From: Butyrivibrio sp.
GTDB taxonomy: Bacteria > Bacillota > Clostridia > Lachnospirales > Lachnospiraceae
DNA: 37,292 nucleotides
Assembly (NCBI GenBank): GCA_024692165.1
Contig: JAILMY010000204.1
Span: 1 to 37,292 of the forward strand
Direction: 5' to 3'
Shown: piece by piece, positions 16,101 to 22,895 of the stretch
How positions within the stretch are numbered: position 1 is the stretch's first letter
How the letters are laid out: each line of letters opens with the position of its first letter
Position numbers and translations under genes: made by a program
The notes under the pieces: generated by a model
Told to the model about the DNA's origin: nothing
The model's input: only the letters and a program-made list of their open reading frames with translations
The model's database searches: none

Positions 16101-16736
16101 ATGCATAGCAATGGATCGTTGGATTTTTTAAATATGATACGTAATGATAAGGCAGCGAGCCGGAAGACCGGCTCCGGTGGCGGCAATCTGATCGCGGTAA
16201 TTGATACCGAGACAAACTGGCACAACCAGGTCATGTCTCTGGGGATTGCCTACGCGGACGATAAGACTTTTAAGTGCGTGGATAGCAGCTACTATATATT
16301 TAAGGAGGAGAGCCGCGTGGGAGGCATGTTCTCCGGAGTTCTTTACAGATGCAAGGAGCGCCCGAAGGTCTTTTGCCGGAGCGAAGCTATGGATGCCATA
16401 AAGGCTGAGCTTATTAGCACCGGGGTGAGGAAGATATTCGCCTACAACGCGAAGTTCGACTACGGCCATCTGCCTGAACTGGCGGACTATGAGTGGTATG
16501 ACATCATGAGGCTGGCGGCTTACAAGCAGTACAACCCCGCTATTACTGATGCGGATGATTGCTGTAAGACAGGACGTCTTAGGTCAAACTACGGCGTGGA
16601 GCCCATTACAAGGATGCTCTCTGGAGATTCCGGATATTTCGAAATCCACAACGCAGTATCCGACGCCGTGGACGAACTTCATATCATGGAGCTGCTGGGC
16701 CAGGAACTTGAAGTCTATGCCTGCGCCAGACTGTGA
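16101..16736 (+). CDS. DEDD-type 3'-5' exonuclease-like protein (RNase H fold)
   Basis: The 211-residue product has the exonuclease motifs in order: DTETNWHNQVMSLG (Asp-x-Glu, motif I), YNAKFDYGHL (motif II Asp) and HNAVSDAVDELHIM (motif III, His and Asp). The His five residues before Asp marks the DEDDh class. These residues would hold two metals for 3'-5' nucleic acid trimming. A Gly-rich, basic N-terminus (about 1-28) precedes the domain. No fused polymerase or helicase is present. An isolated TATAAT at 16064-16069 may serve as its -10. The substrate (DNA or RNA) is not readable. Confidence 0.75.
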   Translation: MHSNGSLDFLNMIRNDKAASRKTGSGGGNLIAVIDTETNWHNQVMSLGIAYADDKTFKCVDSSYYIFKEESRVGGMFSGVLYRCKERPKVFCRSEAMDAIKAELISTGVRKIFAYNAKFDYGHLPELADYEWYDIMRLAAYKQYNPAITDADDCCKTGRLRSNYGVEPITRMLSGDSGYFEIHNAVSDAVDELHIMELLGQELEVYACARL

Positions 16737-16791
16737 CGTTTAGCGATGGGAAGCGCATCTGCGGAAAATAGTAATTTACGAGGTTTTTTTG

Positions 16792-17358
16792 ATGAAGAAA
16801 TTGAAGATAACTTTTAATTCCCCAGTGGTGCTGGGGTTCATGTTTATAAGCTTTATGACGCTGTTTCTTAATGTATTGACTCTGGGAAAGAGCAATGCTT
16901 TGCTGTTTATGACTTATCATTCGGCATTGACGGATCCACTGACATACGTAAGGCTCTTTACCCATGTGCTGGGGCATGCCGGCTGGGAGCACTATATCGG
17001 CAATGCGGCGTACATTCTTTTGCTGGGACCAATGCTGGAAGAGAAGTACGGATCCAAAGAGATTGTCTATGTAATCCTGATAACTGCGATGGTTACGGGA
17101 GTGATGAACTATATCTTTTTCCCGGGAGTGGCCCTTTGCGGCGCCAGCGGCGTTGTTTTCGCATTCATTTTGCTTACTTCTTTTACCAACTTCAAGAACG
17201 GCGAGATTCCGGTGACCTTTATCCTGGTGGCTGTGATCTATCTGGGGCAGCAGGTGTACGAGGGAATTTCCATCCAGGACAATATTTCGAATCTGTCCCA
17301 TGTGGTGGGCGGTATCATCGGCTCCATCGTGGGCTATCGCAAGAACAAAAAGAGATGA
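16792..17358 (+). CDS. Rhomboid-family intramembrane serine protease
   Basis: I chose the ATG at 16792 rather than the TTG before it. The 188-residue product has six hydrophobic segments. The rhomboid signature GWEHYIGNAAYILLLGPMLE is at about 64-83, the catalytic Ser119 lies in GASG, and the catalytic His170 lies in NLSHVVGG, in a later membrane helix. Such enzymes cut membrane proteins within or near the bilayer; the substrate is unknown. The family is usually about 190-230 residues, so this one is complete. GAGG lies upstream of a T-run before the start. Confidence 0.88.
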   Translation: MKKLKITFNSPVVLGFMFISFMTLFLNVLTLGKSNALLFMTYHSALTDPLTYVRLFTHVLGHAGWEHYIGNAAYILLLGPMLEEKYGSKEIVYVILITAMVTGVMNYIFFPGVALCGASGVVFAFILLTSFTNFKNGEIPVTFILVAVIYLGQQVYEGISIQDNISNLSHVVGGIIGSIVGYRKNKKR

Positions 17359-17394
17359 TAGCTGAAAGTTATCGCTGACAATAACTACGGTGTA

Positions 17395-17424
17395 TTGGAA
17401 ATAATGGACGGATAATTGTATAGT
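17395..17424 (+). promoter_or_regulatory. Possible promoter of the small Cys-rich ORF transcript
   Basis: TTGGAA (17395-17400), 18 bp, TATAGT (17419-17424). It would give an A-rich leader of about 120 bases before the ORF at 17554. Confidence 0.4.
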
Positions 17425-17553
17425 TATCTCATCAGGAAGCTGAAGCAAACAAAGCAAAGGCATTCCATTAGTTAAAACTTAGCTTAGCAGTAACAAACAA
17501 ATTTAGCCGACAAGAAACAAGATGAAATTTCACAGGAAAGGACGGGACGAACA

Positions 17554-17658
17554 ATGAAGAACATCATGATCTGTAGAAGCAATTGTATGTGTAGCCGAAT
17601 GGAAGAGAATCGGGCAACTAATATGGCAGGTGCGATGTGTTGTTGTTCAAACCGTTAA
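17554..17658 (+). CDS. Six-cysteine small ORF, 34 residues (leader peptide or peptide precursor)
   Basis: This ORF starts at an ATG with AGGAAAGGACGGG upstream. It encodes 34 residues with Cys at 7, 11, 13, 29, 30 and 31. Three consecutive TGT codons stand just before the end (AMCCCSNR), and two hairpins, the second a terminator, follow within 100 bases. That layout is what a cysteine-sensing attenuator would show: ribosome stalling at the Cys codons would alter hairpin choice. No cysteine gene follows, so the element may be orphaned. Alternatively it is a Cys-rich peptide substrate for the radical SAM enzyme 1.5 kb downstream. Neither reading is proven. Confidence 0.5.
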   Translation: MKNIMICRSNCMCSRMEENRATNMAGAMCCCSNR

Positions 17659-17683
17659 CCTAAAGACAACCTTTCGCAAAAAC

Positions 17684-17759
17684 CTCCGGAGATCACCGGA
17701 GTGAAAACAAAAACGTATGCCAAATGCCCGGGAGACTCATTCGTTCCCCGGGCATTTTT
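17684..17759 (+). terminator. Tandem hairpins ending in a strong terminator
   Basis: Hairpin 1 is CTCCGG-agatca-CCGGAG (17684-17701). Hairpin 2 is AAATGCCCGGG (17722-17732) pairing perfectly with CCCGGGCATTT (17747-17757), with a T-run. CTCC of hairpin 1 could also pair with GGAG at the foot of hairpin 2 (17730-17733), so an alternative fold is possible. Confidence 0.8.
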
Positions 17760-17850
17760 CTACCCTAAAACGGGTACATAACATTTTTACCGGTTCCATT
17801 AGCCGGAACAATCGGTCTCATTAGCCAAATCATAAATTACCCCCTACCTA

Positions 17851-17870
17851 GGAGGCCCGCCTGGGCCTCC
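17851..17870. other. GC-rich perfect hairpin
   Basis: GGAGGCCC-gcct-GGGCCTCC is an eight-bp perfect stem with a tetraloop and no T-run on either strand. It sits about 40 bases before the 13-codon ORF. Function unknown; a transcript-end stabiliser or regulatory fold is possible. Confidence 0.5.
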
Positions 17871-17912
17871 GCAACTAAAAAACTTAAAAAAGAAATATAG
17901 GAGACAAAAGTC

Positions 17913-17954
17913 ATGGAAAAAGAATTTGAGAAAAAAGAGGCGTCTGCGGCTTGA
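17913..17954 (+). CDS. Very short ORF, 13 residues (possible leader peptide)
   Basis: ATAGGAGACAAAAGTC precedes an ATG encoding MEKEFEKKEASAA and a stop; a terminator hairpin follows at 17994. The first five residues (MEKEF) match the start of the radical SAM protein at 19166, and the DNA differs there at only a single base over the first 15. It may be a leader peptide or the remnant of a duplicated 5' end. A very basic frame also overlaps it (from about 17927 to 18040) but lacks a ribosome binding site. Confidence 0.3.
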   Translation: MEKEFEKKEASAA

Positions 17955-17993
17955 ACTTAAAGCAATGAGGAGGAGATATATACTAAACGTAGT

Positions 17994-18035
17994 ACGGAGA
18001 GCTAATCCAAGAACATGGACGCTCTCCGTTTTCTT
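17994..18035 (+). terminator. Rho-independent terminator
   Basis: ACGGAGAGC (17994-18002) pairs perfectly with GCTCTCCGT (18021-18029), with TTTC following. A second small hairpin, GTAGG-t-AGC with GCT-CCTAC, lies at about 18041-18064. Confidence 0.7.
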
Positions 18036-18160
18036 ATGAATGTAGGTAGCTTGACAGCTCCTACATGAAGGTGAAATTATCATAACATTGTTTCACTGAA
18101 ATATCTATAAAATAGAAATAAAATTATCACATTAACGTTGTACTCAACTGAATTGTATAA

Positions 18161-18412
18161 AGAGACGGCAGGCAGCTAAGGGGCAATATCCTGGGGCTGA
18201 ACTTTGAACTTCTGGATGAAAACGGCGAGATTATTGCGGTTATATCCCAGAAGCTGATATCAATCCACGATAAATATTGCATTGATATCTACAAAACTGA
18301 GTACGAGCATATCGTAATTGCGATCCTTGTTACTCTGCAGCACATGATAAAAGACCGTGAGGCGAGAAATTCTGCTCCTTCATCAAGTTCATCATCATCT
18401 TCAGCGTCATGA
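18161..18412 (+). pseudogene. Remnant of a LURP-one-related (Tubby-like, YxjI-type) protein
   Basis: Between a stop at 18158 and a TGA at 18410 the frame has no ATG, GTG or TTG, yet encodes about 83 residues that look like a real protein end. GNILGLNFELLDENGEIIAV, ISQKLISIHDKYCIDIY and EHIVIAILVTLQHMI follow the closing strands and helix of the LURP-one/Tubby-like fold, then a Ser-rich tail. The usual family length is about 160-200 residues, so the N-terminal half is gone. A terminator follows directly. The assignment rests on pattern recognition; the absence of a start and promoter argues that it is dead. Confidence 0.6.
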
Positions 18413-18445
18413 GGCGCAACAAATTTTAAGGAAATTATATAGATC

Positions 18446-18497
18446 TCCGGACAGGGCATGAATACTGGATTCATACGGCTTTGTCCGGAAATTTTTT
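18446..18497 (+). terminator. Strong rho-independent terminator
   Basis: TCCGGACA (18446-18453) pairs with TGTCCGGA, and an inner ATGAAT/ATTCAT stem stacks inside. A run of seven T follows. It isolates the DUF3990 promoter from upstream transcription. Confidence 0.85.
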
Positions 18498-18502
18498 TAA
18501 TA

Positions 18503-18516
18503 TTAGAAATTGCTAA
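18503..18516. promoter_or_regulatory. TTAG-N6-CTAA operator shared with the iron operon
   Basis: TTAGAAATTGCTAA. Its reverse complement, with one flanking base, reads GTTAGCAATTTCTAA, matching GTTAGCAATAACTAA at 14057-14071 in 13 of 15 positions. It lies eight bases upstream of the DUF3990 promoter -35. Confidence 0.6.
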
Positions 18517-18524
18517 CAATTTAA

Positions 18525-18552
18525 TTGCATTTAATCTAAAATGTGCTATAAT
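18525..18552 (+). promoter_or_regulatory. Promoter of the DUF3990-radical SAM cassette
   Basis: TTGCAT (18525-18530), 16 bp, consensus TATAAT (18547-18552) preceded by TGTGC, giving a partly extended -10. An alternative CTAACA (18513-18518) with TAAAAT (18537-18542) overlaps the operator. Confidence 0.6.
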
Positions 18553-18589
18553 CGAATTGAAATCGATAAATGTTTTGTATGGTGAATAT

Positions 18590-19141
18590 ATGATCAAAGT
18601 ATTTCATGCAGGATACGAGGAGATAACTGCGCCCGACATCCATAGAGGGCGCAAAAATGCTGATCTTGGCCAGGGTTTCTATCTGTCGGATAACTATGAA
18701 TTCGCCAGTCGCTGGGTCAGGGAAAAAAAGGGCGCTGACATTATCGTAAATTCCTACGAGTTGGATGAGAGCGGCCTTAATATCAAGCGCTTTGACAGGG
18801 ATGCGGAGTGGTTTCGCTATGTCTTTTCCAACAGAAGAAGCATGCCGGATGCGCTTAAAGACGTCGATGTTATTATCGGCCCCATCGCCAACGACACGAT
18901 CTATAACACCATGGGAATCATGACAAGCGGTTTTCTGACTGATGAGGAGGCCCTAAAGCTTTTGTGCGTCGGACCCGATTACAGTCAGATCGTGTTAAAA
19001 TCCCAGAAGGCGGCTGACCATCTGCATTTCGTATCATCGGAGGTCATTTCCGGGGACGTTATTGCAGCAAACAAGAAGATTGTCGCCGACGAAGAGGATA
19101 AATATCTTCAGCTTTTTGCTGAAACAATGGAAAGTTTTTAA
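18590..19141 (+). CDS. DUF3990-family protein (ADP-ribosyltransferase-like fold)
   Basis: The ATG at 18590 gives 183 residues; a longer in-frame start at 18458 would run through the terminator and promoter and is rejected. The N-terminal motif FHAGYEEITAPDIHRGRKNADLGQGFYLS is the DUF3990 hallmark. His6 and Tyr31 fit the His and Tyr positions of the ADP-ribosyltransferase H-Y-E arrangement. VNSYELDES, EWFRYVFSNRR and VDVIIGPIANDTIY follow in family order. The C-terminal helix ends AETMESF. Whether it modifies protein, nucleic acid or a small molecule is unknown. It lies 24 bases upstream of the radical SAM gene, so the two are co-transcribed. Confidence 0.8.
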   Translation: MIKVFHAGYEEITAPDIHRGRKNADLGQGFYLSDNYEFASRWVREKKGADIIVNSYELDESGLNIKRFDRDAEWFRYVFSNRRSMPDALKDVDVIIGPIANDTIYNTMGIMTSGFLTDEEALKLLCVGPDYSQIVLKSQKAADHLHFVSSEVISGDVIAANKKIVADEEDKYLQLFAETMESF

Positions 19142-19165
19142 AACAAAACAAAGGAATAATTTGAT

Positions 19166-20254
19166 ATGGAAAAAGAGTTTGACATTCAGGAGTATATGAC
19201 GAAAGGCGTGGAGCGAGTTGTGACAGATGCTGTCAGGGCTACGCTGAAGAATCCCAAGGAGAGCGCATACATGGCAAAGTTTGCTCTTGCCAGCAAAGCA
19301 GCATCCAGGAAGAGAGCACAACTTGAGGAGCAGGGCGAGCATGTGCCGCCATTCCTTATCGCCAGCATTACCAGCAGTTGTAATCTGCACTGCGCAGGCT
19401 GCTATTCAAGATGCAACAGCGCAACAGAGGATTCAGAGCCTGTTGACCAGCTTACTGACGATGATTGGTCCAAGGTCTTTAATGAGGCCGATGATCTGGG
19501 AGTTAGCTTTATCCTTCTTGCAGGCGGAGAGCCACTCCTTCGCAGAGGAGTTATCGAAGCTGCGGGGAAAAAGCCTTCTATTCTTTTCCCAATCTTTACA
19601 AACGGAACATTCATGACTGAGAAGTACTTCGATGAGTTCGACCGCCACAGAAACCTCATACCCATTATGAGTATCGAGGGCGAAAAGGAGGCCACAGACC
19701 ACCGCCGCGGCGATGGTGTTTACGACAAGCTGGTTTCAAACATGGATGAGTTAAAGAGCAAAGGTATTATTTTTGGCTCTTCAGTCACCGTTACAACTGA
19801 GAATATCAAAGAAGTTTCTTCTGAGAGTTTTATAAATATGTTGTCCGAGAAAGGCTGCAAAGCAGTGATCTTTGTGGAGTTCGTGCCGGTTTCAGAGGAT
19901 TCCGAGCACCTGGCTCCGGATGATGACGACAGAGAATATCTGAAGGCTGAGATCATGAGGCTTAGACAGGAGCATCCAGAGATGGTCTTTGTTTCTTTCC
20001 CCGGAGATGAAAAGAGTTCCGGCGGATGTATTGCTGCAGGCAGAGGATTTTTCCACATCAATTCTCACGGAGGAGCTGAGCCTTGCCCATTTTCTCCATA
20101 TTCAGATATAAATGTAAAAGAGACATCTCTCAGAGATGCCATGAAATCCAAGCTTTTCATGGATCTTCAGAATGAAGGCGTTTTGCTTGATGACCACAAG
20201 GGCGGCTGCGTTCTTTATCAGAAGAGAGAGATGGTTAAGGAGCTGTTGGCGTAA
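19166..20254 (+). CDS. Radical SAM enzyme with SPASM-like C-terminal cysteines
   Basis: The 362-residue product has CNLHCAGC at residues 72-79, the CX3CX2C that binds the SAM-cleaving 4Fe-4S cluster, and the LLAGGEPLLRRG glycine motif. After the barrel, SGGCIAAGRGFFHINSHGGAEPCPFSPYSD and a late KGGCVLYQ supply Cys residues in the layout of a SPASM/twitch domain, which carries auxiliary clusters in peptide-modifying enzymes. Residues 1-60 form a helical N-terminal extension rich in Ala and Lys that is not part of the barrel. AAAGGAA precedes the ATG. The substrate is unknown; the neighbours are a DUF3990 protein and a nitroreductase. Confidence 0.85.
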   Translation: MEKEFDIQEYMTKGVERVVTDAVRATLKNPKESAYMAKFALASKAASRKRAQLEEQGEHVPPFLIASITSSCNLHCAGCYSRCNSATEDSEPVDQLTDDDWSKVFNEADDLGVSFILLAGGEPLLRRGVIEAAGKKPSILFPIFTNGTFMTEKYFDEFDRHRNLIPIMSIEGEKEATDHRRGDGVYDKLVSNMDELKSKGIIFGSSVTVTTENIKEVSSESFINMLSEKGCKAVIFVEFVPVSEDSEHLAPDDDDREYLKAEIMRLRQEHPEMVFVSFPGDEKSSGGCIAAGRGFFHINSHGGAEPCPFSPYSDINVKETSLRDAMKSKLFMDLQNEGVLLDDHKGGCVLYQKREMVKELLA

Positions 20255-20304
20255 GGGAATAAGCACCGTAGATGTAGAAGAGAGTTTTTAGGAGGAAATT
20301 TACA

Positions 20305-21120
20305 ATGAGTGAATTTTTGGAACTGGTAAAAAGCAGAAGAAGTGTGAGAACTTTTGACGGACAGGCGCTTGACAATACTGTAGTTGAGGATCTTAAGTCT
20401 TTTGCACAGAGTATTGTTAATCCATATGGGATTCCTGTGAGATTTGAATTCCTTGATGCCGATGAGCACAAGCTTTCAAGCCCTGTGCTGGCAGGAGAGA
20501 AATTGTATGTCTCAGCTGTTGTGGCAAAGGGAGAGCATGCGGAAGAGGCCTATGGATATGCCTTTGAAGCTCTTTTGATGCATGCTCATGAGATGGGCCT
20601 TGGAACCGTCTGGATTGGCGGAACAATGCCAAGGGATAAATTCGAGAATGCTACAGGACTTGCAGATGGCGAGGTTATGCCTTGCGTGAGTCCTCTTGGC
20701 AAAGAAGCAAAGAAGATGTCCGTGAAGGAAGCCCTGATGCGCAAAGGCGTTAAGGCTGACAGCCGTTTTGATTTTGAGGAGCTCTTTTTTGTCGGAGATT
20801 TCGGAACAGCTATGACCCCTGGAAAAGCCATGGAGGCAGGACTTCGCGACGCACTTGAGAGCGTTCGCCTTGCTCCATCTGCAGTAAACAAGCAGCCTTG
20901 GCGCGTTGTGATTGGTGACAGAGTTGCCCACTTTTACGAGAAGCACGACAAGGGTTACATCACACCTGACTACGATCTTCAGAAGATTGATATCGGAATC
21001 GCGATGTACCACTTTGAGCAGGAACTGCTGGCAGAAGGCAGAACTCCTAAGTGTGAAATCAGTGATCCTGGGATTTTGGTGCCAGCCGACGTGGACTACG
21101 TAGCAAGCTTCAGGTGGTAA
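20305..21120 (+). CDS. Nitroreductase-family FMN oxidoreductase (TM1586-like)
   Basis: The 271-residue product opens EFLELVKSRRSVRTFDG, the nitroreductase FMN-binding Arg motif. It has AYGYAFEALLMHAHEMGLGTVWIGG in the middle and, in the second half, LRDALESVRLAPSAVNKQPWRVVIG, which repeats the SxNxQPW FMN site. The combined two-lobe length is that of the TM1586-type nitroreductase family, which may fold as a pseudo-dimer in one chain. It should transfer electrons from NAD(P)H. TTTAGGAGG precedes the ATG. It starts 50 bases after the radical SAM gene without a terminator between, so it is likely the third gene of the cassette. Confidence 0.85.
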   Translation: MSEFLELVKSRRSVRTFDGQALDNTVVEDLKSFAQSIVNPYGIPVRFEFLDADEHKLSSPVLAGEKLYVSAVVAKGEHAEEAYGYAFEALLMHAHEMGLGTVWIGGTMPRDKFENATGLADGEVMPCVSPLGKEAKKMSVKEALMRKGVKADSRFDFEELFFVGDFGTAMTPGKAMEAGLRDALESVRLAPSAVNKQPWRVVIGDRVAHFYEKHDKGYITPDYDLQKIDIGIAMYHFEQELLAEGRTPKCEISDPGILVPADVDYVASFRW

Positions 21121-21180
21121 ACGCGGCGCGTCACAAGCGGCAAGTTAGATAAAATTGATAGAATATTTGAAGTAACTATG

Positions 21181-21222
21181 AATACCCTCGGTTAGCCTAA
21201 TTTCTTGCTGACCGGGGGTATT
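21181..21222 (+). terminator. Long 16-bp hairpin after the nitroreductase gene
   Basis: AATACCCTCGGTTAGC (21181-21196) pairs over all 16 positions (two or three G-U pairs) with GCTGACCGGGGGTATT (21207-21222). The T-run is poor (GACATTTT), and the TetR promoter -35 starts at its foot. Confidence 0.7.
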
Positions 21223-21249
21223 GACATTTTGGCAGGGCGAGATTATACT
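21221..21249 (+). promoter_or_regulatory. Promoter of the TetR gene
   Basis: Consensus TTGACA (21221-21226), 17 bp, TATACT (21244-21249). It is one of the best promoters in the window. Confidence 0.8.
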
Positions 21250-21271
21250 GACTATAAATTCGAATTTAGTC
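21250..21271. promoter_or_regulatory. TetR operator 1 (GACTA-N12-TAGTC)
   Basis: GACTA (21250-21254) and TAGTC (21267-21271) are perfect arms around 12 bp whose core AATTCGAATT is itself palindromic. The site starts one base after the -10, so binding would block initiation. The same 22-bp architecture recurs at 21948-21969. Confidence 0.75.
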
Positions 21272-21290
21272 AAAAAGGATGTGATGAGAA

Positions 21291-21881
21291 TTGCCGAAGT
21301 CATACTCTGATCAGGAAAGAGAATATATCGTTCAGCGCCTTAAGGAAGAAGCGGCGAAATGCCTAGCCCAGTACGGCGTGCGACGCACAACAGTGGATGA
21401 GCTGGTTAAGCGTGTTGGAATCCCCAAGGGCACGTTCTATCTCTTTTACAAGTCCAAGGAATTGTTGCTGTTTGAGGTGATCCAGGACCAGCATGAAGCT
21501 ATCAACAATGAACTTGGCGCCGCCCTTTCGGCTATCTCCAAGACGAAGCTGTCGGCAGAGACTTTGACGGATCTGGTTTTTCAATTTTTTAAGAAGACTG
21601 AGGAAATGCCCATTTTAAGACTTCTTGACACCGATGAAGTTGAGCTTCTGGTGCGCAAGCTCCCACGGGAAGTGGTGGAAGCGCACTTCCAGGATGACAC
21701 CGACACAATCGGGCAGATGCTGTCTATGTTCCCCATCAAGAAGGACTTGGATGTGAATACCGTCAGCGCTGCTTTCCACGCAGTTTACTTCGCAACGCTG
21801 CACAAGGCCGACATCGGAGAGAATTACGACGAAGCCCTCCGCTTCCTTATTTACGGCATTGTGAAGCAGATGATGAAATGA
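21291..21881 (+). CDS. TetR/AcrR-family transcriptional regulator
   Basis: The start is a TTG at 21291 with AAGGA 12 bases upstream; the nearby GTG/ATG at 21281-21284 is in another frame and stops after eight codons. The 196-residue product has the TetR HTH at about 20-60: AAKCLAQYGVRRTTVDELVKRVGIPKGTFYLFYKSKELLLFEV. The remainder is an all-helical ligand and dimer domain. It likely represses its own gene through operator 1 and the ABC operon through operator 2, released by an unknown small molecule. Regulators of this kind next to ABC exporters usually respond to toxic compounds; that is inference here. Confidence 0.88.
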   Translation: MPKSYSDQEREYIVQRLKEEAAKCLAQYGVRRTTVDELVKRVGIPKGTFYLFYKSKELLLFEVIQDQHEAINNELGAALSAISKTKLSAETLTDLVFQFFKKTEEMPILRLLDTDEVELLVRKLPREVVEAHFQDDTDTIGQMLSMFPIKKDLDVNTVSAAFHAVYFATLHKADIGENYDEALRFLIYGIVKQMMK

Positions 21882-21908
21882 TATATGGAGTATTTTTTTG
21901 AGATATTA

Positions 21909-21934
21909 AGTCCGGTTAAGCACCGGACTTTTAC
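21909..21934 (+). terminator. Terminator or attenuator between tetR-type gene and ABC operon
   Basis: AAGTCCGG-ttaagca-CCGGACTT with TTACC after it: an eight-bp stem with a short T-run. Confidence 0.55.
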
Positions 21935-21947
21935 CGGAAGTTTATTT

Positions 21948-21969
21948 GACTAAACAGTGAAACATAGTC
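21948..21969. promoter_or_regulatory. TetR operator 2 (GACTA-N12-TAGTC)
   Basis: GACTA (21948-21952) and TAGTC (21965-21969) with a 12-bp spacer, the same geometry as operator 1; the inner bases differ. A TTGACT that could serve as a -35 overlaps its left arm (21946-21951). It lies 59 bases before the ABC ATPase start. Confidence 0.65.
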
Positions 21970-22027
21970 AGAAAGACAAAACAGCACCCGAGGACGAAAT
22001 CTTTAGAAACAATGACAGGAGGAGAAA

Positions 22028-22873
22028 ATGATACAGGTCAACAATCTGACATTCAGCTATAGCAAGAAACCCTTCATCGAGGGCTTGAGCTTTGAAGTTA
22101 AGGCGGGGGAGATCTTTGGATTTCTCGGGCCTTCAGGAGCTGGAAAGAGCACGGTGCAAAAGATACTGCTGGGGATGCTCCCGAATTATGAGGGCTCAGC
22201 GGTGGTGGGCAGTGTTGAGTGCAAGAAGCACGGCTCAAATTTCTATCAGAACATTGGCGTGGACTTTGAGTACTCGACCATGTATGAGAAGCTTTCAGCA
22301 AGAGAGAATCTGGAATTTTTCTCGTCGCTGTACAGGCTAAGGCATCGCTCCATCGATGAATTACTTATGGCGGTGGGACTTGAGAATGACGCCGACAAAA
22401 GGGTTGCTGATTTCTCCAAGGGCATGAAGAGCCGACTCAATTTCATTAAGGCCCTGGTGCATGATCCGAAGCTTCTTTTTCTGGATGAGCCAACAAGTGG
22501 ACTTGATCCCACCAACAGCCGCCTCATGAAGGATATGATCCTCGAGGAAAAGCGAAGGGGAAAAACAATTCTTTTGACAACCCATAACATGCAGGATGCC
22601 ACGGAGCTCTGCGACAGAGTGGCATTTATCGTGGGGGGCAAACTCTTTGCACTGGACAGCCCTCACAATCTAATAATGTCGAAGGGCGCTGCGAAGGTGA
22701 CCTACACTTGGATTGAGAATGGCGAGCAGTCAGCAAGCTGCGACCTCACAGAGATGGCCGGTGATAAAAAGCTCCGGAATCTGATCGCTGAGAATCGCCT
22801 TCAGTCCATCCACAGCAGCGAGCCTACGCTGAACGACATCTTCATGGAGATAACCGGAAAGACGCTTGTTTAA
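22028..22873 (+). CDS. ABC transporter ATPase (drug-export or CcmA-like type)
   Basis: The 281-residue product has Walker A GPSGAGKST (34-42), Walker B LLFLDEPTSGLDP and the H-loop LTTHNMQDATELCDRV. The signature is degenerate: FSKGMKSRL in place of LSGGQ, which is common in the DrrA/ABC-2 exporter branch. A C-terminal extension (about 215-281) ends LNDIFMEITGKTLV, also typical of that branch. It should power the two membrane proteins encoded next. AGGAGGAG precedes the ATG. Control by the upstream TetR protein is suggested by operator 2. Confidence 0.88.
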   Translation: MIQVNNLTFSYSKKPFIEGLSFEVKAGEIFGFLGPSGAGKSTVQKILLGMLPNYEGSAVVGSVECKKHGSNFYQNIGVDFEYSTMYEKLSARENLEFFSSLYRLRHRSIDELLMAVGLENDADKRVADFSKGMKSRLNFIKALVHDPKLLFLDEPTSGLDPTNSRLMKDMILEEKRRGKTILLTTHNMQDATELCDRVAFIVGGKLFALDSPHNLIMSKGAAKVTYTWIENGEQSASCDLTEMAGDKKLRNLIAENRLQSIHSSEPTLNDIFMEITGKTLV

Positions 22874-22895
22874 CTTTTGATAGGAGAAATCAAAA

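Noticed and set aside
18458-18589. Longer N-terminus for the DUF3990 protein
   Set aside because: The extension would run through the terminator at 18446-18497 and the promoter at 18525-18552, and lies outside the conserved domain.
17359-18589. Mobile element in the gene-poor region
   Set aside because: No transposase, integrase, terminal inverted repeats or target duplication were seen; hairpins plus a decayed gene explain the gap.
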